Below the pieces are notes generated by a model. It was not told the origin of the DNA. It did not search any database and saw only the letters and a program-made list of their open reading frames with translations. Shown here piece after piece: positions 52,846-60,794 of a stretch of DNA of 64,000 nucleotides. Origin of the DNA: Candidatus Mediterraneibacter intestinavium (GTDB taxonomy: Bacteria > Bacillota > Clostridia > Lachnospirales > Lachnospiraceae); the NCBI GenBank assembly GCA_019119205.1, contig DWXK01000006.1, positions 62,001 through 126,000 on the forward strand, written 5' to 3'. The number at the start of each line of letters is the position of its first letter. Position 1 is the stretch's first letter. Position numbers and translations under genes: made by a program.

Positions 52846-55800
52846 TTACATTTCAAACAGGCTCATCTGATGCCAGTTCTCTTCTTTTTTCTTCTCCACA
52901 TTTTCCTCTTCCATCAATCCATCAGGAAGATTCTTAAGAAACTCTGACATTTCTCCGGATGTCGTAAGAAGCAGTTCCTCCTTCCCCCGTGTCATTCCCA
53001 CATAGAACAGCCGTCTCTCCTCTTCTCTGTCGCAGGGATGCTTTTCGCTCTCCAGCGGGATCGATCCCTGGTCCGCCCCATAGATAAATACAACCGGGAA
53101 CTCCAGCCCTTTGGAGCCGTGCAGTGTCATGATGGTCACAGCATCCGCAGTATATTTCTTCGTCCCGCAGCGCTTCAGATCGCTCTCCACTCCCAGACTG
53201 ACCGCATTCATAAACTCCGTCATTGTCTTATAGAACACTGCCATCTGAAGAAATTTCCGCATCGCCGGATCCTCAGACATCCCCATCTCTTCCATCCACT
53301 GCTCTATGAATTTCTGAGGTTTTTTCTTTTGATACAACGGTCTGAATTTCTCCGCAGCAGACCGGATCACCTCCCCGGTCATCTCGTTCCACTCCAGTTT
53401 CCAGAGCTGCTCCGCCGAACTTTTCATTGCCTCAATATCCTCCGGGTCTTCCAGATAACGGAAAAAGCAGAGACTGTCCTGCACCGTGCTCTCCTTCAGA
53501 AAGTCCTCCCGTCCTGCCACGATATAGGGAATGCTCTCTTTCTTCAGGCATTTTTCCACCAGTTCCGCCTGGTGATGGGTCCTGCACAGGACTGCCATCT
53601 CGTCGAATCCTCTTACTCTTCGCCCGTCCTGCTCCCACGCATTCTGATGGGCCTCCAGCATTCCGATGCCTCCGACCATGCGGTCGATCTCTTTCGCGAT
53701 AAAAATGGCCTCTCCCAGAGGACTGCCCGCACGGATCAGCCGGACCGGGGCATTGTCCGGACAGTTGGGATGGAGTGCCCGCTGTCCGCTGCTGCATGGC
53801 GCTTCGCAGGGCTCATTTTCCAGGAGTCTCTCATCCGAATCTTCTCCGGTCCCCTTCTCTTCCTGAGATATCACAGCCGTGGCTGCATTCAGGATCTGCG
53901 GTGAGGAACGATAATTTTCCTTCAGCGTCACCGTCTCAAGGTCACTGTATTCTTTCCTAAGTCTCTCAAAACATGCCGCGTCTGCTCCCCTGAATCCATA
54001 AATAGACTGGTCCGGATCACCGATCACAAACAACTCTCTGCCAGCACGGCTCCACAGTTTTACTAATCGGAACTGGACCGGATCGATATCTTGAAACTCA
54101 TCTACGAGCAGATAGCGGAACCTCTTTTCCCATCCCGCCGCAGCCTCGCCATTTTCAATCCGGCGTACCGTCCGAAGCAGAAGATCGTCAAAGTCCCACA
54201 GGTTCTTTTCCTCTTTTTTCTTCTCATAGAGATCCCATGCCTTTTTCCATTCCTTTTCCGGTATCATCTCCTCTGACAGCATCTCATCATTCTCACTACG
54301 TTCTGCTTCTGTCTCCGATTTGCATCTTGAGACCATCTCCAGGAACCGCTTTGCATTTATCGAGATCCCGCTCTCTACAACCGTCTCCTCCGCCAGCCTG
54401 CGCTGCTCCTCGTCGGTCATGAGTACAGGTTTCTCCCCCTGCGCTTTCAGGAAATCCAGACAGATAGCATGGAATGTACCGATCTGCAAAGCCCGGGCAG
54501 TCTGTTTCTTTCCGGTTTCCCGCTCGATCCGCTCCCGCATCTCGGCAGCTGCCTGGTTGGTAAATGTGACCGCAGTGATATCCGACGGCTTTACTTTCCG
54601 ATATTCCATCAGATAGCGCAGACGTGAGACCAGTGTCTTCGTCTTTCCCGTTCCGGGTCCTGCTTTCACGGCGATCCGGGGTGAAGTACAGCGTACGGCA
54701 TACGCCTGCTCCGGATTCAGGACCGGAGCAGACGGTTTCTTTGTCGGAATATTTTCCCGTCTCGACGTCCCGGTATCTTCCCGTTTCAGCGAGCGGGCCT
54801 CCTCCGTTTCCGGCGCAGGAGCATCTTTCGATATCTCTTCTTCAACTTCTGAACTCATTTCCGGCTTTCCTTCGCTGTCCCGTTCCTTATCTTTCCTTCT
54901 GTTCACAGGTACGGCTCCTGCTGCCGGCACACCAAGCATATCAAAAAAGTTCATCTGCCCTTCCGTGTTGTTCAGTTCCTCTGCGCTGAACAGCCTGATC
55001 ACGCCATACTCCCCGTCAAATCCCGGAATCCGCTCCACCTGACCGCTCCGGAGCCGTTCGATCCCTTCCGCCAGCCTTGTGCCTGCCGCCCGCCGGATCT
55101 CTTCCAGAGGGAGATTCCGCAGAATCTCGAATTCCGGTCCGAGCTGAGAAAGAATGCGTCGGTATTCCCTGTCCACCTTTTTGCCCGCCGCCGACGCTCC
55201 GACGGACGCCCCGATCACTTCCGGAAGTGGAACCAGGCTCTCAAACCTCTTTGCGTTTTTTCTCACATATCCTTCCTCCCGGTCAGCAAGTTCCTCCACC
55301 CGATGTGACACGCCGATCGTGATCTTCCTGCCGCACACCGGACATTTCCCGTTGTACTTCATGGTCTCGGAGGGCGTCAGGCAGAGATTGCATTTCCGGT
55401 GTCCGTCCATATGATACTTTCCTTCTTCCGGAAAGAATTCAATGGTTCCGTCAAGCCCTTTCCCTGTCTGGATCGCATCTGCCAGAGCGCCATAGGACAT
55501 GGGGATATCAAACAGATTCGCCTCCCGCCCCAGCTTTGCAGGCGAATGAGCGTCTGAATTGGAGATCAGCTGAAAACGGTCCAGTGCGGACACGCGCCAA
55601 TTCATCGGAGGATCCGAGGAAAGTCCTGTCTCCATCGCATGGATATAAGGCGTAAGGTCTTCGAAACACTCCTCCACCGTATCAAATCCGGAAAATGCGC
55701 CGAACAGAGAAAAATGAGGCGTCCAGATATGAGCCGGCACATAGACGGCGGAAGGACACAGTTCCAGGATGATCTCCAGAAGGTCATGGCAGTCCAGACC

Positions 55801-56208
55801 CAGGATGGGGCGCCCGTCCGAATGGATATTTCCGATCTGCTCCAGTTTTGCCGAGATCTTCTCCGCATCCTCCAGGCCCGGGAGCAGGATCAGGCTGTGA
55901 ACTTTGCGCACTTTCCCGTTTTTCTTGTAGATCGAGCTGATCTCTCCCGTGATGACAAAACGGGGGGACATCTCCCCCGGGACCTCACTGTCTCTGATCC
56001 GGTACTCCTCCTTCAGGACATAAAGCCCCTCCTCAGCCGGTTCCAGCTTCTCCGTCAGTTCCTCCCTCCATGCAGGGTGGGTAAAGTCTCCTGTCCCGAC
56101 GATATGGATCCCCTTTCTCCGCGCCCAGAGATCAAGATGCTCCGGAGTGCAGTCCTTACTCGTCGCCCTGGAATAGCGGGAATGAATATGTAAATCTGCA
56201 ATGTACAT
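52846..56208 (-). CDS. EndoQ-like PHP nuclease fused to UvrD-type DNA helicase
   Basis: 1120 residues from the ATG at 56208 (MYIADLHIH) behind GAGGTG. Residues 1 to about 430 match endonuclease Q: PHP metal site DLHIHSRYS, HSLILLPG, LGLDCHDLLE, SDAHSPAKLG, and a four-Cys zinc site (CNLCLTP...CPVCGRK). A Glu-rich linker follows. The rest is an SF1 helicase: Walker A AGPGTGKTKTLVSRL, Walker B LLVDEFQDIDPVQF, GDPDQSIYGFRGAD, and TLHGSKGLEFPVVF. EndoQ cuts DNA 5' of deaminated bases, so the fusion suggests a one-protein cut-and-unwind repair of uracil or hypoxanthine sites. Confidence 0.92.
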   Translation of the reverse strand: MYIADLHIHSRYSRATSKDCTPEHLDLWARRKGIHIVGTGDFTHPAWREELTEKLEPAEEGLYVLKEEYRIRDSEVPGEMSPRFVITGEISSIYKKNGKVRKVHSLILLPGLEDAEKISAKLEQIGNIHSDGRPILGLDCHDLLEIILELCPSAVYVPAHIWTPHFSLFGAFSGFDTVEECFEDLTPYIHAMETGLSSDPPMNWRVSALDRFQLISNSDAHSPAKLGREANLFDIPMSYGALADAIQTGKGLDGTIEFFPEEGKYHMDGHRKCNLCLTPSETMKYNGKCPVCGRKITIGVSHRVEELADREEGYVRKNAKRFESLVPLPEVIGASVGASAAGKKVDREYRRILSQLGPEFEILRNLPLEEIRRAAGTRLAEGIERLRSGQVERIPGFDGEYGVIRLFSAEELNNTEGQMNFFDMLGVPAAGAVPVNRRKDKERDSEGKPEMSSEVEEEISKDAPAPETEEARSLKREDTGTSRRENIPTKKPSAPVLNPEQAYAVRCTSPRIAVKAGPGTGKTKTLVSRLRYLMEYRKVKPSDITAVTFTNQAAAEMRERIERETGKKQTARALQIGTFHAICLDFLKAQGEKPVLMTDEEQRRLAEETVVESGISINAKRFLEMVSRCKSETEAERSENDEMLSEEMIPEKEWKKAWDLYEKKKEEKNLWDFDDLLLRTVRRIENGEAAAGWEKRFRYLLVDEFQDIDPVQFRLVKLWSRAGRELFVIGDPDQSIYGFRGADAACFERLRKEYSDLETVTLKENYRSSPQILNAATAVISQEEKGTGEDSDERLLENEPCEAPCSSGQRALHPNCPDNAPVRLIRAGSPLGEAIFIAKEIDRMVGGIGMLEAHQNAWEQDGRRVRGFDEMAVLCRTHHQAELVEKCLKKESIPYIVAGREDFLKESTVQDSLCFFRYLEDPEDIEAMKSSAEQLWKLEWNEMTGEVIRSAAEKFRPLYQKKKPQKFIEQWMEEMGMSEDPAMRKFLQMAVFYKTMTEFMNAVSLGVESDLKRCGTKKYTADAVTIMTLHGSKGLEFPVVFIYGADQGSIPLESEKHPCDREEERRLFYVGMTRGKEELLLTTSGEMSEFLKNLPDGLMEEENVEKKKEENWHQMSLFEM

Positions 56209-56322
56209 TGAAATCACCTCTGTACTTTATCCTGATGTACTCAGTCAAAAATTTCCAGTTCCAATTTTAGCACAGAAAATGGGAAACCGCCATCGGCTCC
56301 TTTTGTTTGAGCTCACAGAAGG

Positions 56323-56351
56323 TTGCAGCCATGAGTTTTTTTACCTATAAT
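56323..56351 (+). promoter_or_regulatory. Promoter of a candidate small RNA
   Basis: TTGCAG (56323-56328), 17 bases, TATAAT (56346-56351), with no protein start downstream before the terminator at 56412-56454. Confidence 0.55.
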
Positions 56352-56357
56352 GGAACT

Positions 56358-56454
56358 ATTTATTAAAAGAAAAATTAACTACATCGCAAAACATAATATC
56401 AATATCTACAGCAGCGTTCCTGAATTTTTCTCAGGGACACTGTTCTTATTTTCG
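56358..56454 (+). ncRNA. Candidate small RNA of about 97 nt
   Basis: The stretch from the promoter above to a terminator hairpin (CAGCGTTCCTGA 56412-56423 with TCAGGGACACTG 56431-56442, then TTCTTATTTTC) contains no ATG-initiated frame of note and is A-rich and unstructured at its 5' end. It is upstream of, and separate from, the promoter of the next gene. Expression and target are unknown. Confidence 0.45.
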
Positions 56455-56492
56455 TCCATTCCACTCAGGAATATATCGCGTCCGAAGTGGAA

Positions 56493-56521
56493 TTGACTCT
56501 GCAATATCCGCTCACTATAAT
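56493..56521 (+). promoter_or_regulatory. Promoter of the YczE-like gene with flanking inverted repeat
   Basis: TTGACT (56493-56498), 17 bases, TATAAT (56516-56521). An inverted repeat TTCCACT (56458-56464) and AGTGGAA (56486-56492) sits against the -35 box and could be a regulator site. Confidence 0.75.
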
Positions 56522-56549
56522 GAGAACCGAATCAAGGAGGTTCTTCATT

Positions 56550-57218
56550 ATGAAAACGATCATGAAGCTGAATAGATCATTTTATGAAAGGATGTTCTGC
56601 TATATCGCCGGACTGCTCATCATGTCCGTGGGATCCAATCTGTTTTTGAAAGCCGCCCTCGGCGTGGCTCCGAGCTGCACCATCGCGCTCGCGCTTTCAG
56701 AGATTTTTCCTTCTCTCAGCTATGCAGTTTTTAATTTCCTTGTAAACTCGTTCCTGCTCCTCTGTGAGATCGCAGTGGTAAGAAAAATTGAAAAAAGGCA
56801 GGCCGTACAGCTTGTACTGACCTTCCTCTACTCGCTGTTTATCCAGTGGACAGCAGGTCCGCTACGTTTTATCACGGCAGACACCATGACAGCCAGAGTG
56901 GGATTAAGTTTTATAGCCTGCGCTGTACTTGCGGCAGGGATCTCATTCACGGTAAATTCCGGATTTGCGGTGCTTCCGTTGGAAGGATTTGTAGCAAGCC
57001 TTTCTGAAAAGACCGGGAAACCGTTCGGAACGGTTCGGATCTATACGGAGGTCAGTATCACAGTCATCTCCGGGACCGTATCCATCGTCTGCCTTGGGAG
57101 TATTTCCGTCGTCGCGATCGGAACTGTGATCGCTGCATTCTGTACGGGAACGATCACAAACCTCCTCTCCCGATTTTTTACGAGAGGATCTCTTCTTTCA
57201 CATGCCGCTACAGCCTGA
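56550..57218 (+). CDS. YczE/YitT-like integral membrane protein
   Basis: 222 residues from the ATG at 56550 (MKTIMKLNRSFYERMF) behind AAGGAGG; the track start is upstream of the promoter. Five or six membrane helices are visible, starting FCYIAGLLIMSVGSNLFLKA then ALGVAPSCTIALAL, as in the YczE/DUF6198 family. Residues VNSGFAVLPLEGFVASLSEK and GTVRIYTEVSITVISG are also of the family type. The function is unknown; a transport role is possible. Single-gene transcript. Confidence 0.83.
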   Translation: MKTIMKLNRSFYERMFCYIAGLLIMSVGSNLFLKAALGVAPSCTIALALSEIFPSLSYAVFNFLVNSFLLLCEIAVVRKIEKRQAVQLVLTFLYSLFIQWTAGPLRFITADTMTARVGLSFIACAVLAAGISFTVNSGFAVLPLEGFVASLSEKTGKPFGTVRIYTEVSITVISGTVSIVCLGSISVVAIGTVIAAFCTGTITNLLSRFFTRGSLLSHAATA

Positions 57219-57299
57219 TAACAAGATCTATAAAAGTCAAAAGAGTACTGTGCTCTTCTTCTGCCGGGTCTTAATACCTCCCGGCTGACGAACTTCTGG

Positions 57300-58454
57300 T
57301 CATATATTTTCCGGTCCGCTATTTTCTGACTGCACATTTTCTGACCGGAATTCTTCTGACCGGAACGGTTCCGGCCTCTCACAGGAAGATGTGATGTCTG
57401 TAAACGCTCCCGACTCTTCCCCTTTCAGCATAGCGTCAAGCACCTCATGCACATGGTATGCCATCTCTGCAGACGGGCGGAGAGGCGTGCCGTTCAGGAT
57501 CGTATCCGCAAGGTCGGCCGGTCCGATCCCCCTGGAGTTGTCACTGTATTCATTTACAGCGGACAGCACATAAGTTTCCTGCTTCTCCCTGGAATCCATC
57601 ATGTTCGGAAGAAACCGTACTTCTCCGCCGAACTGGTTCGGATCCGTCAGGAACAGAATTCCTTTTGTCCCGTAGATCGTAAAATAAGCCTGGTCTTTTG
57701 TCACAGAATCCGCGTCAATATGGAATGTTCCTGTTACCCCGCTCTCCATCTGTATCACTGCACTGACCTGGCTTTCATTGGGCGTATCCATAACCTGTCC
57801 GTACAGCGGCGTTCCCGGCACCCTGTTCTCATGAGTCGGGTAGGGATGTCCCACAATGCTCCCCACCCGCGCCACAGCCCCCAGAAGACTGACCAGAGCT
57901 GTAACGTAATATACGCCATAGTCGCAGACAATACCGCCGCCCGGCTGCCGGAGAAAATCGGCAACACAGAGCAGGATATCGTTATTCCGGTTTGCGGAGA
58001 CCGCGAAGGAATGGATCTCTCCCAGAAGCCCGCTGTCGATCGCCGCTCTTGCAGTCTGAAGCCCCGAACCGAGGAAAGTGTCCGGCGCTGAGCCCAGATA
58101 AAGTCCTTTCTCACGGGCAAGCCGGACAAGTTCCGCCGATCTCTCCAGATCGTCGGTCAGAGTCTTCTCTGTGTAGACGTGCTTCCCGTGTTCCAGCGCC
58201 GCCCTGATGACACTGTAGTGAGCATGGGCAGGCGTCAGGTTGACGATGAGTTGGATCTCCGGGTCGTCCAGCATTTCCTCCATCGTGACCGCCTGTATCC
58301 CATATTCCCGGGCTTTCTTCTGCGCGCTCTCGATATGCCCCGCGCAGATGGATTTCACAGACAGGCCGTCAAACCTGTATATCATGTTTTTCAAATAGAT
58401 ATCGCTGATCGCGCCGGCGCCAACCACACCGATGCATACTTTTCTGTCTTCCAT
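57300..58454 (-). CDS. Gfo/Idh/MocA-family oxidoreductase
   Basis: 384 residues. The NAD(P) fold begins at IGVVGAGAISDIYLKNMI, the conserved EKTLTDD (usual EKP) near residue 95 marks the cofactor and substrate site, and the C-terminal half is the substrate-binding sheet (GGGIVCDYGVYYVTALVSLL). The enzyme oxidises or reduces a sugar or inositol derivative. The last 25 residues are a repetitive tail (FRSEEFRSENVQSENSGPEN) beyond the fold, made of Ser-Glu units. Neighbouring genes do not show the substrate. Confidence 0.92.
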   Translation of the reverse strand: MEDRKVCIGVVGAGAISDIYLKNMIYRFDGLSVKSICAGHIESAQKKAREYGIQAVTMEEMLDDPEIQLIVNLTPAHAHYSVIRAALEHGKHVYTEKTLTDDLERSAELVRLAREKGLYLGSAPDTFLGSGLQTARAAIDSGLLGEIHSFAVSANRNNDILLCVADFLRQPGGGIVCDYGVYYVTALVSLLGAVARVGSIVGHPYPTHENRVPGTPLYGQVMDTPNESQVSAVIQMESGVTGTFHIDADSVTKDQAYFTIYGTKGILFLTDPNQFGGEVRFLPNMMDSREKQETYVLSAVNEYSDNSRGIGPADLADTILNGTPLRPSAEMAYHVHEVLDAMLKGEESGAFTDITSSCERPEPFRSEEFRSENVQSENSGPENI

Positions 58455-58606
58455 ACCCTTCTCCTCCTGCTTCTTCTTGTTTCCTTCTTTTCATTCATTA
58501 TACATGACACGACCGCTCTGTTTCAGGATCCTCAGGATCTCTTTACAGGCATCCCGCGTATATCCAACGCTCGAAACGGACGGGCTCACCTAAATTAGGA
58601 TAAAAA

Positions 58607-58650
58607 TAGACCGGAAAATGTTTCATCTTACTAAAACATCTTCCGGTCCT
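58607..58650 (-). terminator. Terminator of the 40-residue peptide gene
   Basis: On the minus strand GACCGGAAGATGTTT pairs with AAACATTTTCCGGTC (one bulge), followed by TATTTTTATCC. It lies about 55 bases after the peptide stop codon. Confidence 0.85.
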
Positions 58651-58702
58651 TTACCTTTGATCTGTTATTCTGTTTCTTCATCTTCTGCCGTACCTCTGAG
58701 TC

Positions 58703-58825
58703 TTATCTCATTGACCGGTACAGTCCGTATGCGTCAACGTTTCCGTTCAGAAGCAGAAGTCCTGCATTGATCATCTCTGTGTTAGATGCAAGATAATTTT
58801 TAACTGCTTTTATGATCATACTCAT
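58703..58825 (-). CDS. 40-residue peptide with own promoter and terminator
   Basis: Absent from the ORF track because of its size. It reads MSMIIKAVKNYLASNTEMIN, then AGLLLLNGNVDAYGLYRSMR. AAAGGAGATATAAATC before the ATG is a strong ribosome site. The first half could form an amphipathic helix; the second has LLLLNGN and a basic, Tyr-rich end. There is no Cys, no typical signal peptide and no RiPP or AgrD-type motif that I recognise. It lies in the 600-base gap between the oxidoreductase and aldo/keto reductase genes. It could be a signalling or membrane-active peptide, or a small regulator; I make no functional claim. Confidence 0.65.
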   Translation of the reverse strand: MSMIIKAVKNYLASNTEMINAGLLLLNGNVDAYGLYRSMR

Positions 58826-58870
58826 GATTTATATCTCCTTTTCATTTTTCTTAACTGTTTCCTTGTTACG

Positions 58871-58899
58871 TCTATATCATAGTCCATGATAATACGCAA
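58871..58899 (-). promoter_or_regulatory. Promoter of the 40-residue peptide gene
   Basis: On the minus strand TTGCGT (58894-58899), 17 bases, TATAGA (58871-58876), with the extended -10 TG one base before it. Confidence 0.65.
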
Positions 58900-59055
58900 A
58901 AACAGATATTTTCTTGACCTTTTCTAAGTCGATATTGACTTCGCAGTGCAGTTATACACAAAAAGCATCTTCCTCGATCTGAAAAAAGCATTAGACTTTC
59001 CGCTGTTGGAGAAATAAAATAGAAGCATCTGATAACCAGAAAAAAGGAGTGTATT

Positions 59056-60063
59056 ATGAAGTATACAAAACTAGGAAATTCTGACCTGAACGTATCCCGT
59101 GTCTGCATGGGATGCATGGGCTTCAGAGATGCTGCGCACGGACAGCATACCTGGACCCTGGACGAAGAGCACAGCCGCGAGATCATAAAGCACGGGCTGG
59201 ACCTGGGCATCAACTTTTTTGACACTGCCATTGCTTACCAGAGCGGGACGAGCGAGCAGTACCTGGGAAGAGCACTGAAAGACTTTGCCAGGCGGGACGA
59301 TGTAGTCGTGGCGACAAAATTCCTCCCCCGCACGCCCGAAGAGATCGATGCAGGCGTGACCGGACAGCAGCACATCGAGACCATGCTGAATAAGAGCCTG
59401 GAAAATCTGGGAATGGACCATGTGGACCTCTATATCTATCATATGTGGGACCACCATACTCCCATCTACGATATCCTGGACGGGCTCAACCGGATGGTGA
59501 AAGCCGGAAAGACCCGCTATATCGGTATATCCAACTGCTTTGCCTGGCAGCTCGCCAAAGCCAATGCACTGGCAGAAAAAGAAGGCTTTGCAAAATTTAT
59601 TTCCGTGCAGGGGCACTACAACCTGATCTTCCGTGAGGAGGAGAGGGAGATGGTGCCTTTCTGTCAGGAGGAGAATATCGCCATGACTCCCTACAGCGCT
59701 CTGGCAGGCGGGCGCCTCTCCAAACACAGAGGAGAGACTTCCAAGCGTCTGTCCGAGGACAGCTACGCTCAGCTCAAATACGGTGATACCGCCGCTCAGG
59801 ACCAGGTGATCATCGACCGGGTCGCTGAGATCGCGGAAAAACGCGGGGTGACCATGACCGAAGTCTCCCTTTCCTGGCTCCTGACAAAAGTCACTTCCCC
59901 TGTGGTGGGCGCTACCAAATTCCATCACGTGGAAGGGGCGGCAAATGCCGTGAATCTGGAACTGACAGCCGAAGAGCTCGCTTATCTCGAGGAACCCTAC
60001 ATCCCTCATAAACTGGTGGGCGTGATGGCGCAGAACACTGCCGCTTCACACCAGCGGTCTTAA
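59056..60063 (+). CDS. Aldo/keto reductase
   Basis: 335 residues, a TIM-barrel NADPH oxidoreductase. Catalytic residues are seen in FFDTAIAYQSGTSEQYLGRA (Asp, Tyr), VVATKF (Lys) and DLYIYHMWDHHTP (His). The strand SPVVGATKFHHVEGA is the cofactor phosphate site. GGAGTG precedes the ATG. The substrate is unknown; such enzymes often detoxify aldehydes. A TetR-family gene is convergent and overlaps its end by 18 bases. Confidence 0.94.
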   Translation: MKYTKLGNSDLNVSRVCMGCMGFRDAAHGQHTWTLDEEHSREIIKHGLDLGINFFDTAIAYQSGTSEQYLGRALKDFARRDDVVVATKFLPRTPEEIDAGVTGQQHIETMLNKSLENLGMDHVDLYIYHMWDHHTPIYDILDGLNRMVKAGKTRYIGISNCFAWQLAKANALAEKEGFAKFISVQGHYNLIFREEEREMVPFCQEENIAMTPYSALAGGRLSKHRGETSKRLSEDSYAQLKYGDTAAQDQVIIDRVAEIAEKRGVTMTEVSLSWLLTKVTSPVVGATKFHHVEGAANAVNLELTAEELAYLEEPYIPHKLVGVMAQNTAASHQRS

Positions 60064-60579
60064 GCACTTTACAATATTTTCCACCGTTCGCACAAAGACT
60101 TCCGTATCCGCCTCCGGGTTGCTCAGATACGCGTGATATGCCCCCTGTATGCAGTAGGACAGAAGGATATTTTTCTCCACGTCCTTCTCATACTCGGGGT
60201 ATTTTCTGTAGATCACCTTCTTTAACTCCCGGTCAAGCTGATTCCCGAGATGGTTCTGTTCCTTTCCCGAAAAAATAATATTGATAAGCGAGATCTGTGA
60301 CATGAACGCAAGGCAGACCTCTCTTGTAAACGCATCCGAATTCTCAAATGTATATTCTTTCAGATGTTCGATCCCGTTTATGATCGATGCGACCGTCTCT
60401 TTCTCCATCGCTTCGGAGAGCGCATAGATATCTTCATAATGGGAATAAAAGGTGGATTTGTTGATGCACGCCTCGGCGCACAGTTCCTTCACTGTGATCT
60501 TCTCCAGTGGTTTCTTTGATCTCAGTTCTATAAATGCATTTCGGATCGCCCTCTGCGTCTTTTCTATTCTCAGATCCAT
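60046..60579 (-). CDS. TetR-family transcriptional regulator
   Basis: 177 residues. The N-terminal HTH reads RIEKTQRAIRNAFIELRSKK then ITVKELCAEACINKSTFYSHY, and the C-terminal part is a helical ligand/dimer domain of the TetR_C type seen in DhaS-like regulators. It is convergent with the aldo/keto reductase and divergent from glgB. A perfect 14-bp palindrome (60619-60632) just upstream of its start could be its own operator. Confidence 0.93.
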   Translation of the reverse strand: MDLRIEKTQRAIRNAFIELRSKKPLEKITVKELCAEACINKSTFYSHYEDIYALSEAMEKETVASIINGIEHLKEYTFENSDAFTREVCLAFMSQISLINIIFSGKEQNHLGNQLDRELKKVIYRKYPEYEKDVEKNILLSYCIQGAYHAYLSNPEADTEVFVRTVENIVKCLRPLV

Positions 60580-60618
60580 GATCTCCTCCCTGGCACATCA
60601 CTTCATTCCGTTCTTCCG

Positions 60619-60632
60619 ACGGAAGCTTCCGT
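60619..60632. promoter_or_regulatory. Perfect palindrome upstream of the TetR gene
   Basis: ACGGAAGCTTCCGT, 14 bases, 40 bases before the TetR ATG. A second, partly overlapping CTTCCG-A-CGGAAG lies at 60613-60625. A candidate TetR operator. A separate GTCGG-TTTT-CCGAC hairpin lies about 60 bases further on. Confidence 0.4.
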
Positions 60633-60794
60633 AAACTTTTTCTCCCGGCACAGCAATGATAAACAACACTTTTTCGAAATAGTCGGTTTTCCGACACATC
60701 CCCTGGATTGTCGGTGGACATCCTGATTTTTTGAAGCTATTCTTATTATAAAACGAAAACCAACTACTGTCTATTATTTGTTATGGAGGTAATT

